Below, piece by piece: positions 8,301 through 10,532 of a stretch of 10,532 nucleotides of DNA. Within the stretch, counting starts at the first letter, position 1, and the number at the start of each line of letters is the position of its first letter. Where the stretch lies: assembly GCA_026770585.1 (NCBI GenBank), contig MU646621.1, positions 122,435 to 132,966 of the forward strand, written 5' to 3'. The position numbers and the translations under genes are program-made. Source of the DNA: Baffinella frigidus (lineage: Eukaryota; Cryptophyceae; Cryptomonadales; Baffinellaceae). Under the pieces are notes generated by a model, which did no database searches, was not told the DNA's origin, and saw nothing but the letters and a program-made list of their open reading frames with translations.

Positions 8301-10364
8301 AACGCCTCGTCCTTTCCACGTCCAATCCGAATACAAAATCTCCGGACCCGGGTACAATTTTAAAAAAGACTTGTATCCTGAAATTCCGACTTATTACCGG
8401 CGAAGACCCTCTAAAACAAGTTTTACGCAGCCACTTGTACGTGTTAAACGAAGGCCAGAGTCATCCTCGCCTGGGAAAGCGCTGAGGGGGGTTAGGGCTC
8501 AGGGTTTGGGGGTTAGGGTGGAGGGTGTGTGGCTTGGGGCTTGGGGTTTAGGGTGTAGGGTTTGAGGAGCTGAGAGACTACCTGTAACAAGTCCATTTTA
8601 AATGTAGTACCAGGTGGTAGACTCAGGGAGGCGACACACGAGAGCAGAAGATGCTCTAGAGAGTCACCTACCCAGAGTCATATATCACCGAGTATACAAC
8701 GTGTACGAAGAAAAAAGGAAGGACACACTCACCCAGTGTGGCTATCAGGGACACGATCTGGTCTGGTACAACGCCATAATTTAATTTCGGGACAAGACAG
8801 ATTATGCCCCGCTATCTTAGGCCTCCGACGCAGAAGATACGGGTGTGTATGCTATTTTAGGCATACAATGATGCTATCTTACGCCGTTTTATGGGGACAG
8901 ATTCTGGTATGTTCCGAGATGAAATTGCCGGTACGCAGTTACAACTTCTGGTTTAAAAGGAATTAGTCTTTCCACTTCTCTCGTGGGTGGGCGCGTACCC
9001 ACATTGTGAACAACCACCCGAGAATGCTAGAGGATCCTATTTATATGTGGGGTTGTAAATATTTGTACCAGGATAGGGTATTCCAACCTCGTGACTGCGC
9101 TAATTTCGCAGAGTTACGTGACCAATCAACGAAAGTTACTACACAAATGCCCACTTTTAAAAGCACATCGGTTTTAAATAGGCCCCTCTAACATTCTCGT
9201 GTGGGAAGGCCAGGGCCAGGCTCGCGTGGGAAAGCGCTGAGGGGGGTTAGGGCTTAGGGCGTGGGGTTTAGGGTGTAGGGTGTGTAAGCGTACCCACAGA
9301 CAAGGAAGACGAGCGCGGCCGCGACCATCAGCTTATCCGCCACCTGCCCGCCAACCGTTGTCAAAACACACCGCTTCGCGAAAAACAAAACATAAAAACA
9401 CTAAACACGCCCCGCTTCGGCCAGCGGGGAGTGTACGATACACCCCTCTGCGGTCGTGCGAAGGGACGTGATGCCAGATGTAAGCGTGTCCGCCTCATGT
9501 CCGCCAACCGTTGTCAACACGCGCCGCTTCGCGCCCGCCGAGAGTGTAAGACACACCCACCACAGGCATCGGCTCCAATTCACGCAAGTCAAATCTGACC
9601 TCTCGGCTCCACCGCCCGTACCAAAACCAGCGTTTTTTGCTTGATTCCCCAAAGCGAGTTCGGGCGGTTGATAAATACCAGGTCGAGGAAGGCGCCGAGG
9701 GCCGAGGAGAGCCCCCAGCGGCATCGGCTCCAATCTCCGGACGTCAAATCTGACGCTTCGGCCTCAACGCCCGTACCAAACCAACCCGCCCACACGTCAA
9801 CCGACGCAGGGCGCTTCGGCTTGAGTACAACAGTAAACACGCATATAGTTATACCGGGTTCAAGAAGGCGCCGAGGGCCGAGGAGAGCCCCCAGCAGCGC
9901 GCCAGGAACCCATCAAAGAAGTCAAATCTCACGCTTTCGCTCCAACGCCCGCACCAACCCCGCTCCGCACGCAAACCGACTTGGGGCAAGTACAAATTCG
10001 CCCGGTGAAAGTCTATCTAGCTGCCTAAACGGAAATGTATGGAACTTTTCTACCACGGTTCCTTGGAATTGCTGGTAAGTGTAGGGCTTACGGGGTCGAG
10101 GAAAGCGCCGAGGGCCGAGGAGAGCCCCCAGCGGCGCGCGAGTAACACATCAAAGAAGTCAAATCTGACGCTTTCACGCCAACGCCCGTACCAAACCTCG
10201 TCTTTTTCTGCAATATTTCCTAACCGAGTTAGGGCACTCACGGGGTCGAGGAAGGCGCCGAGGGCCGAGGAGAGCCCCCAGCGGCGTGCGAGGAAGCCAT
10301 CGACGAAGTCCGTGAACGCCGCGACTGCGAACACGCCCGCGGCCCACAGGTTGCGGTTCGCCCC
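2260..10364 (-). CDS. pgsA: Phosphatidylglycerophosphate synthase (PgsA family), seven visible exons, 5' part outside the window
   Basis: Join on the minus strand: 10364-10242, 9343-9294, 7783-7723, 7295-7260, 4965-4882, 4581-4534, 2364-2260. Exon lengths are 123, 50, 61, 36, 84, 48 and 105 nt, together 168 codons plus TAA. All introns are GT-AG and every phase fits. Seen: the CDP-alcohol phosphotransferase motif D-x2-DG-x2-AR-x8-G-x3-D-x3-D at residues 19-44 of the visible part, then [32 protein letters not shown] and a final helix [20 protein letters not shown]. Known: the family makes phosphatidylglycerophosphate from CDP-diacylglycerol and glycerol-3-phosphate in membranes (plastid or mitochondrion in algae and plants); SALREWMA and GKxKTxxQM separate PgsA from cardiolipin synthase. 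The N-terminus, about 30 family residues plus any targeting peptide, is missing to the right. It could be a decayed duplicate, but no exon has a stop or frameshift. Confidence 0.88.
2406..2465. repeat. Three tandem copies of a 20-bp AT-rich unit in the last intron
   Basis: The unit is TATGCCAAATTTAGTGTATT, three copies. It lies about 40 bp on the intron side of the last exon's acceptor. On the transcript strand each unit has ACACTAAAT, a plausible branch-point context; that role is inferred. Confidence 0.9.
2533..2625 (-). pseudogene. Copy of the last exon's 5' edge plus intron flank
   Basis: Transcript-strand 2555-2533 repeats the first 23 bases of the last exon with one mismatch (reads GLVMIWF), preceded by TTGAGCAG and a TTTCTCGCTGAC flank shared with the real acceptor region. 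It then diverges. Bases 2555-2625 are duplicated in direct orientation at 2962-3031, so this exon edge has been copied more than once within the intron. Confidence 0.8.
2629..2735. repeat. Palindromic core element, copy P1
   Basis: The core (2647-2716) starts GAAATTTACTACACGTTTG and ends in the complement (AAACGTGCAGTAAATTTC), with an ACTATTACT segment inside. Outside the core, arms of about 19 bp (CCCCCGAATACAC and GTGCATTCGGGGG) continue the palindrome but share no sequence with the arms of P2 or P3. Confidence 0.8.
2767..2992. repeat. Inverted repeat built from last-exon edge copies, with a 26-bp palindrome in the loop
   Basis: CAGGCCCTGCC-type sequence with an ACTCTTGCG flank occurs inverted at about 2776-2806 and 2936-2966. 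The first holds GATCATCACCAGGCC (2767-2781), the last exon's 5' edge. The second is fused to another edge copy (2957-2991) in the opposite sense. The loop contains a perfect palindrome at 2897-2922 (AGAAATAGTAGAA and its complement). Confidence 0.75.
3041..3124. repeat. Nested palindromes around GAGGAAACCTAGTTTCCTC
   Basis: GAGGAAAC-CTA-GTTTCCTC and, about 28 bp on, GATTCAGAGGAAACC with its complement GGTTTCC..CTGAATC form two adjacent hairpins. ATATATTAAG near 3041 and CTTAATATAT near 3113 pair as outer arms, giving a three-way or cruciform fold. Confidence 0.75.
3235..3351. mobile_element. Pogo/Tigger-like MITE, copy 3 (diverged)
   Basis: A 117-bp element beginning CAGGGGCACCTCACTCATAA and ending in the complement of CAGGGTTACTTCGCTGATAA. 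TA follows at 3352-3353, but CA precedes it, so the left target site has mutated. A long G run sits inside the right end. Confidence 0.8.
3469..3499. mobile_element. Solo MITE end (copy 4, truncated)
   Basis: CAGGTACCTCGCTCATAAGA plus ACGCCCCCCC is a left terminus lacking two G residues, preceded by TA. No matching right end was found within 300 bp, so only half an element remains. Confidence 0.75.
3591..3612. repeat. Perfect 22-bp palindrome
   Basis: GCCGTACGGAA and its exact complement TTCCGTACGGC. It is followed at 3636-3681 by a sequence related to 8408-8453 (CTCTAAAA..TTTACG.AGCCA.TTGTA). Between 3700 and 3920 I see only AT-richer sequence with a weak inverted repeat (TGCGGCCA / TGGCCGCA) and no gene. 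Confidence 0.8.
3922..4300 (+). repeat. Direct repeat pair (3922-3985 and 4232-4295) with telomere-like sequence, flanking element P2
   Basis: CATCGCGGTG, then T-rich sequence, GGGTATGGGCTT and TTTAGGGTTTGG-ATTAGGGTT occur in the same order in both blocks. Degenerate TTTAGGG sequence continues to about 4050 and 4390. The pair encloses the P2 palindrome. Confidence 0.78.
4075..4216. repeat. Palindromic core element, copy P2: near-perfect 57-bp stem
   Basis: A 60-bp core (4116-4175) starts GAAAATTACTACACAA and ends with its exact complement. It is flanked by 41-bp arms, 4075-4115 and 4176-4216, that are exact complements of each other (CTTATCCGGGGAAACC ... GGTTTCCCCGGATAAG). The loop is about 28 bases with GCTTTAATATTACT. 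The core aligns with P3 over its whole length; the arms do not. Confidence 0.93.
4393..4509. mobile_element. Pogo/Tigger-like MITE, copy 5
   Basis: A 117-bp element with TA at 4391-4392 and 4510-4511. The left end is CAGGGGTACCTCACCCATAA and the right end the complement of CAGGGGTACCTCGCTCATAA. It lies in pgsA intron 6, about 25 bp past the donor of exon 6, so the intron tolerated insertion close to a splice site. Confidence 0.9.
4534..4581 (-). CDS. pgsA: pgsA exon 6 (probable microexon, 16 codons)
   Basis: Minus-strand interval of 48 nt between acceptor CCTGCACCAG and donor GTACCC, phase 0 at both ends. It encodes [16 protein letters not shown]. The reason to expect it: joining exon 5 (ends ITFLL) directly to exon 7 (starts GLVMFW) would delete the short loop between the last two helices that the family has. 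This is a GC-rich, coding-like island set between telomere-like sequence and a MITE, with consensus splice sites and the right phase. The sequence of this loop is not conserved in the family, so the call rests on position, phase and splice sites only. Confidence 0.62.
4585..4870 (+). repeat. Degenerate telomere-like tract forming nearly all of pgsA intron 5
   Basis: Continuous TTTAGGG variants (TTTCGGG, TTCAGGG, TTTGGGG, TTGAGGG, GTTAGGGG) occupy the 300-bp intron between exons 5 and 6. On the transcript strand this gives CCCTAAACCC, supplying CTAA branch-like motifs and a C-rich tract before the CACCAG acceptor. Confidence 0.9.
4882..4965 (-). CDS. pgsA: pgsA exon 5: GKxKTxxQM segment
   Basis: Minus-strand exon of 28 codons, from acceptor CGCGTGGCAG to donor GTAACC. 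It reads [16 protein letters not shown] followed by [12 protein letters not shown]. The GK-K-T-QM pattern is the conserved cytosolic loop and start of a membrane helix in PgsA, and the spacing from SALREWMAQ matches the family with no gap. A second AG nine bases in (GGGGCAG) could serve as acceptor and would drop three residues (GGQ), which fits the family less well. Its 5' edge is repeated four times across the upstream intron, and one of those copies (6333-6380) is almost intact. Confidence 0.88.
5007..5090 (-). repeat. Inverted dispersed copy of 1441-1526
   Basis: TAGGCTCATACGCCCTACGG onward is the reverse complement of the 1441-1526 block with scattered changes, including the GATATTCGG remnant of the 18-bp palindrome. 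It lies on the intron side of the exon 5 acceptor. Confidence 0.85.
5201..5300 (-). pseudogene. Copy of exon 5 acceptor edge (first of the intron 4 series)
   Basis: Transcript strand: CTTGATCGCAG, GGGGGG, CAGCGTGACACGGTCAAGGT, the first 27 bases of exon 5 with its acceptor, then non-homologous sequence. The GAGAGGCGTGAGG flank is itself repeated twice (5235-5280). Related copies are at 5626-5661 and 5854-5896. Confidence 0.85.
5325..5450. other. Strand-asymmetric pyrimidine-rich stretch
   Basis: The + strand is strongly C/T biased, with an 11-C run at 5356-5366 and many CCTTC and CCC runs. The transcript strand is therefore G-rich and could form quadruplexes. Open frames here are compositional. 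A fragment of exon 5's middle (GTTACACTTCCCGGC, 5457-5471) follows. Confidence 0.7.
5485..5622. repeat. Palindromic core element, copy P3
   Basis: The core (5526-5585) GAAATTTACTACGCAGATGC ... GTGCAGTAATTTTC aligns with P2 at about 49 of 60 positions. Outer arms (5485-5525 and 5586-5622) pair imperfectly (TCTCCATAA / TATGGAGA, TTAATTGCTTTTGG / CCAAAAGCAATTAA) and differ from P2 arms. Confidence 0.88.
5626..5661 (-). pseudogene. Copy of exon 5 acceptor edge, second
   Basis: Transcript strand CTCGTTCGCAG then GGGCGCC and TGCGTGACACGGTGAAGGT: the exon 5 start with changes. It begins directly beside the right arm of P3. Confidence 0.8.
5711..5830. repeat. Minisatellite, five exact-length 24-bp units
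   Basis: The unit is ATCCTGAGGCGGGCCTATCT plus four variable bases. Units alternate between GTC(T/G) and GGCG endings, suggesting an earlier 48-bp unit. The period is a multiple of three, so open frames across it are incidental. Confidence 0.95.
5854..5935 (-). pseudogene. Copy of exon 5 acceptor edge, third
   Basis: Transcript strand CTCTTGTTCGCAG, GGGGGG, CAGCGTGACACGGTGGAGGT. The flank GGCGTGAGGGATAGGCCCGCC is shared with the second copy (5661 onward), so copies two and three arose by duplication of a block longer than the exon edge. Confidence 0.85.
5961..6160. repeat. Minisatellite, ten 20-bp units
   Basis: TCCATCCCGAGGCGGGCCCA repeated nine times with no length change, two units (6041, 6061) carrying one shared C-to-T change, then a degenerate tenth. 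A period not divisible by three and lacking stops gives long repetitive open frames in several frames; I do not regard them as genes. It shares GAGGCGGGCC with the 24-bp array. Confidence 0.96.
6333..6380 (-). pseudogene. Nearly intact second copy of the first half of exon 5
   Basis: The transcript strand has acceptor CCTCTTGCAG, then 48 bases encoding [16 protein letters not shown], followed by GTGTTT. An internal AAG followed by GTACGC at 6357/6356 is a good donor. Compared with exon 5 ([16 protein letters not shown]) the frame is intact; GKR is the more family-like form. It may be an alternative exon, or half of a duplicated exon. Isolated GKCK-coding fragments recur at 6217-6230 and 5457-5471. 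Confidence 0.75.
6431..6490 (-). repeat. Telomere-like tract in inverted orientation
   Basis: CCCTGAACCCTAAATCCTGAACC on the + strand: degenerate CCCTAAA, opposite to most tracts in the window. A second inverted tract is at 7081-7126. Confidence 0.85.
6491..6590. mobile_element. MITE-like inverted repeat with TTATTTCGCCCCC ends
   Basis: CTCGCCGTTATTTCGCCCCC (6491-6510) pairs with 6571-6590 with one mismatch; inner AAATTTTCCAGGTAAATTT and AAATTTGCCTGTGGGATTT also pair imperfectly, so almost the whole 100 bp folds. Ends may be TA-TTTCGCCCCC; the target duplication is ambiguous. Family not recognised. Confidence 0.72.
6620..6649 (-). pseudogene. Decayed copy of exon 4 end
   Basis: Transcript strand GTGTCGCCGCTCCGCGAGTG then GAAGCCCCAG, followed by GTCCTA. 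It reads [10 protein letters not shown] against [10 protein letters not shown] of exon 4. The acceptor side is missing. Confidence 0.85.
6660..6809. repeat. Near-perfect 150-bp hairpin, 65-bp arms
   Basis: Arms 6660-6724 and 6745-6809 are complementary with one mismatch, around a 20-base loop containing GGATCCTAGGACC. The arms start TAACGGC and end GCCGTTA, so a TA or TTA target is possible. Such perfection means a very young element, a recent inverted duplication, or a hairpin RNA source. From 6810 to 7020 I see no gene, only a stray GAGGCGGGCC unit near 6963. Confidence 0.93.
7025..7040 (-). pseudogene. Short copy of exon 4 end with donor
   Basis: Transcript strand CGAGTGGACGCCCCAG followed by GTACGC: reads EWTPQ against EWMAQ. 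It keeps the CAG|GTACGC junction of exon 4 exactly. Confidence 0.78.
7127..7252. mobile_element. Inverted-repeat element with internal head-to-head ends
   Basis: CCACGCCAGAGGGCT (7127-7141) is the exact complement of 7238-7252. Inside, ACGCCAGATCTGGCGTGG (7199-7216) looks like two further ends joined head to head. It lies seven bases past the exon 4 splice donor. Family not recognised. Confidence 0.75.
7260..7295 (-). CDS. pgsA: pgsA exon 4: 12-codon microexon [12 protein letters not shown]
   Basis: Minus-strand exon of 36 nt, from acceptor CCTCTCTCAG to donor GTACGC, phase 0 at both ends. It encodes [12 protein letters not shown], which contains the SALREWMA signature of phosphatidylglycerophosphate synthases. 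Joined to exon 3 it gives [16 protein letters not shown] without a gap relative to the family. Upstream of the acceptor the intron is degenerate CCCTAAA-like sequence. An inverted-repeat element (7127-7252) begins seven bases past the exon end. Two decayed copies of this exon end occur at 7025-7040 and 6620-6649. Confidence 0.88.
7303..7456 (+). repeat. Degenerate TTTAGGG tract in pgsA intron 3
   Basis: TTTGGGC, TTTCAGGG, TTTAGGG and TTTGGGG variants fill the interval between the exon 4 acceptor and the exon 3 copy at 7461. Transcript-strand sequence before the exon 4 acceptor is CCCTGAAACCC-rich. Confidence 0.88.
7461..7516 (-). pseudogene. Second copy of exon 3, acceptor lost
   Basis: Transcript strand GGGGGACGTGCGCGGGGACG onward to GAG|GTTCAT is almost identical to exon 3 (two or so silent changes) and encodes [13 protein letters not shown]. 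Upstream the GCAGGTTCGC acceptor is replaced by CTACCGTAG. A third fragment, 7663-7687, encodes AAISIVCE followed by GTGCGC. Confidence 0.88.
7723..7783 (-). CDS. pgsA: pgsA exon 3: [11 protein letters not shown] segment
   Basis: Minus-strand exon of 61 nt, from acceptor CCTAACCGCAG to donor GTTCAT. After the leading G it encodes [20 protein letters not shown]. The TLPAA...RE stretch matches the helix-plus-Arg-Glu region that precedes SALREWMA in PgsA proteins. I chose this copy over the near-identical one at 7461-7516 because only this one keeps the GCAG acceptor and the GTTCGC start that fit exon 2. The acceptor is directly preceded by three copies of a 14-bp repeat (7793-7834). Confidence 0.86.
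7793..7834. repeat. Three 14-bp tandem units at the exon 3 acceptor; two more at 8165-8192
   Basis: GGATGTCAACTTTA three times (one A-to-G change). The array abuts the exon 3 acceptor; on the transcript strand it reads TAAAGTTGACATCC and supplies CCTAAC just before the acceptor. Two units recur at 8165-8192. Confidence 0.92.
7953..7972. repeat. Small hairpin ACCGAAGA / TCTTCGGT
   Basis: Perfect 8-bp stem with a four-base loop (AATC). From 7980 to 8460 I see no gene I can support, although a + strand frame at 8113-8565 stays open. Confidence 0.6.
8467..8570 (+). repeat. Repeat plus telomere-like tract, also at 9221-9290
   Basis: TCGCCTGGGAAAGCGCTGAG followed by GGGGGTTAGGGCT (8467-8499) recurs at 9221-9254, and both run into degenerate TTTAGGG sequence. 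On the transcript strand the junction reads CCCTAACCCCCCTCAG, an acceptor-like string. Confidence 0.82.
8580..9190. other. AT-richer intron 2 interior without a supported gene
   Basis: Contains small hairpins (AGAGCA/TGCTCT at 8641-8657; GTATGC/GCATAC at 8847-8866), an imperfect inverted repeat (about 9030-9050 with 9165-9185) and GAAAGTTACTACACAAATGC (9131-9150), which matches the left end of the P2 core with one change. GCGTACCCACA at about 8994-9004 copies the exon 2 donor junction. Confidence 0.6.
9294..9343 (-). CDS. pgsA: pgsA exon 2: VADKLMV segment completing the active site
   Basis: Minus-strand exon of 50 nt. The acceptor is GTTGGCGGGCAG; the exon reads [16 protein letters not shown] plus GG and ends at donor GTACGC. 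It supplies the final motif Asp (DP from exon 1 joined to VAD) and a hydrophobic helix. The GG overhang plus the first G of exon 3 completes a Gly codon, which supports this donor. An alternative donor eight bases upstream (after CTT, GTCTGT) is weaker and breaks the phase with exon 3. The intron that follows starts in CCCTACACCCTAAACC telomere-like sequence. Confidence 0.87.
9486..9535 (-). pseudogene. Copy of exon 2 acceptor edge
   Basis: Transcript strand GTTGACAACGGTTGGCGG then ACATGAGGCGGACACGCTTA corresponds to the exon 2 acceptor region with GCAG destroyed (ACATG). The upstream CGCGAAGCGG flank is shared too; another relative of the flank is at 9400-9450. Confidence 0.78.
9565..9780 (-). 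pseudogene. Copies of exon 1 end: third partial copy (9679-9720) with its flank, and a flank-only copy
   Basis: Transcript strand 9720-9679 has CGCTGGGGGCTCTCCTCGGC through TTCCTCGACCTG followed by GTATTT. The upstream flank (GTTTGGTACGGGCGTTG ... AGATTTGAC) is the one shared by all copies. At 9565-9630 the flank alone recurs, without the exon part but with the same GAGCCGATGCC join. Confidence 0.85.
9855..9957 (-). pseudogene. Copy of exon 1 end, second partial copy
   Basis: The transcript strand encodes [18 protein letters not shown] then AFLNP, followed by GTATAA. Two changes hit motif-region residues (R28C; the motif Asp D40 becomes Asn). The same GGTGCGGGCGTTGG flank precedes it. Confidence 0.88.
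10092..10207 (-). pseudogene. Copy of exon 1 end, first partial copy, with both splice-like borders
   Basis: The transcript strand has acceptor-like ATTGCAG before 10207 and donor GTAAGC after 10092, a 116-nt interval. It encodes [18 protein letters not shown] then AFLDP, losing the motif Gly (G23V). Inclusion would shift the frame (116 is not a multiple of three). Confidence 0.85.
10242..10364 (-). CDS. pgsA: pgsA exon 1 of those visible: first part of the catalytic motif
   Basis: Minus-strand exon of 41 codons, phase 0 at both ends. The acceptor is CCACAG before GGGGCG, preceded by a C-rich tract with CCCTAAACCC; the donor is GACCCC followed by GTGAGTG, close to the canonical donor. The product runs from [10 protein letters not shown] through a hydrophobic stretch to [12 protein letters not shown] and GAFLDP. 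It holds D19, D22, G23, A26, R27, G36 and D40 of the CDP-alcohol phosphotransferase motif; the last Asp (D44) is on the next exon, so the intron splits the active-site signature. Reading through the donor stays open to a stop at about 10050, so intron retention would give a truncated product. Three partial copies of its 3' half lie immediately downstream. Confidence 0.92.
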
Positions 10365-10370
10365 CTGTGG

Positions 10371-10400
10371 TTTGGGTTGGGGTTTAGGGTGCGTAGAAGG
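10371..10400 (+). repeat. Short telomere-like remnant upstream of exon 1
   Basis: TTTGGGTTGGGGTTTAGGG: on the transcript strand CCCTAAACCCCAACCC directly precedes the exon 1 acceptor. Confidence 0.75.
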
Positions 10401-10446
10401 GTGTATGGGGTGTTTTCTTATGGCATGGTTTGATGGTCAAATATAA

Positions 10447-10451
<5 letters not shown>

Positions 10452-10532
<81 letters not shown>
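10452..10532. repeat. (AT)n microsatellite running off the window
   Basis: About forty uninterrupted AT dinucleotides from 10452 to the right edge, preceded by AAATATAAATAA. It is self-complementary and lies in the intron upstream of the first visible exon. Its true length is uncertain because it is cut by the window edge. Confidence 0.97.

Noticed and set aside
8113-8565. Plus-strand open frame of 150 codons
   Set aside because: Composition is mixed, it ends in telomere-like repeats, part of it is a dispersed repeat shared with non-coding 3636-3681, and no family is recognisable.
9589-9840. Minus-strand frames with ALGAFLD words as separate small genes
   Set aside because: They are the duplicated exon 1 ends inside pgsA intron 1, without independent starts or domains.
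10242-10364. Cardiolipin synthase as the gene identity
   Set aside because: The catalytic motif alone is shared, but downstream SALREWMA and GKxKTxxQM are PgsA features.

Overview
The window is nuclear DNA from a eukaryote with Arabidopsis-type (TTTAGGG) telomeres, most likely an alga or other photosynthetic protist. The evidence is TTTAGGG-type repeats, GT-AG introns, many short palindromic (MITE-like) elements and a GC-rich exon set. It cannot be placed more precisely from sequence alone. The telomere-like tracts are mostly G-rich on the + strand, so if they reflect chromosome polarity the chromosome end lies to the right; tracts at 6431-6490 and 7081-7126 are inverted.

The one gene I identify with confidence is on the minus strand and covers most of the window. 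It encodes a bacterial/plastid-type phosphatidylglycerophosphate synthase (PgsA family, CDP-alcohol phosphatidyltransferase). I reconstruct seven exons in transcript order: 10364-10242, 9343-9294, 7783-7723, 7295-7260, 4965-4882, 4581-4534 and 2364-2260 (stop TAA). All reading phases agree, giving 168 codons plus stop. The N-terminal exons, with any transit peptide, lie beyond the right edge. The exons carry the CDP-alcohol motif D-x2-DG-x2-AR-x8-G-x3-D-x3-D, the PgsA hallmark SALREWMA, a GKxKTxxQM segment and a C-terminal membrane helix. Exon 6 is the least certain.

The introns (300 to 2294 bp) are the striking part. They hold degenerate telomere repeats (intron 5 is almost nothing else), pogo/Tigger-like MITEs, palindromes, minisatellites, and repeated copies of the gene's own exon edges. 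The copies have a polarity: donor-side exon ends are reiterated just downstream of their exon, and acceptor-side exon starts just upstream of theirs. Intron 1, which splits the catalytic motif, has three further copies of the exon 1 end, each followed by GT.

Layout: 1-307 telomere-like repeats; 308-830 a GC-rich unique stretch with a possible secreted-protein ORF on the minus strand; 834-2259 repeats, palindromes and two MITEs downstream of pgsA; 2260-10364 pgsA exons and introns; 10371-10532 telomere-like remnant and an (AT)n microsatellite.
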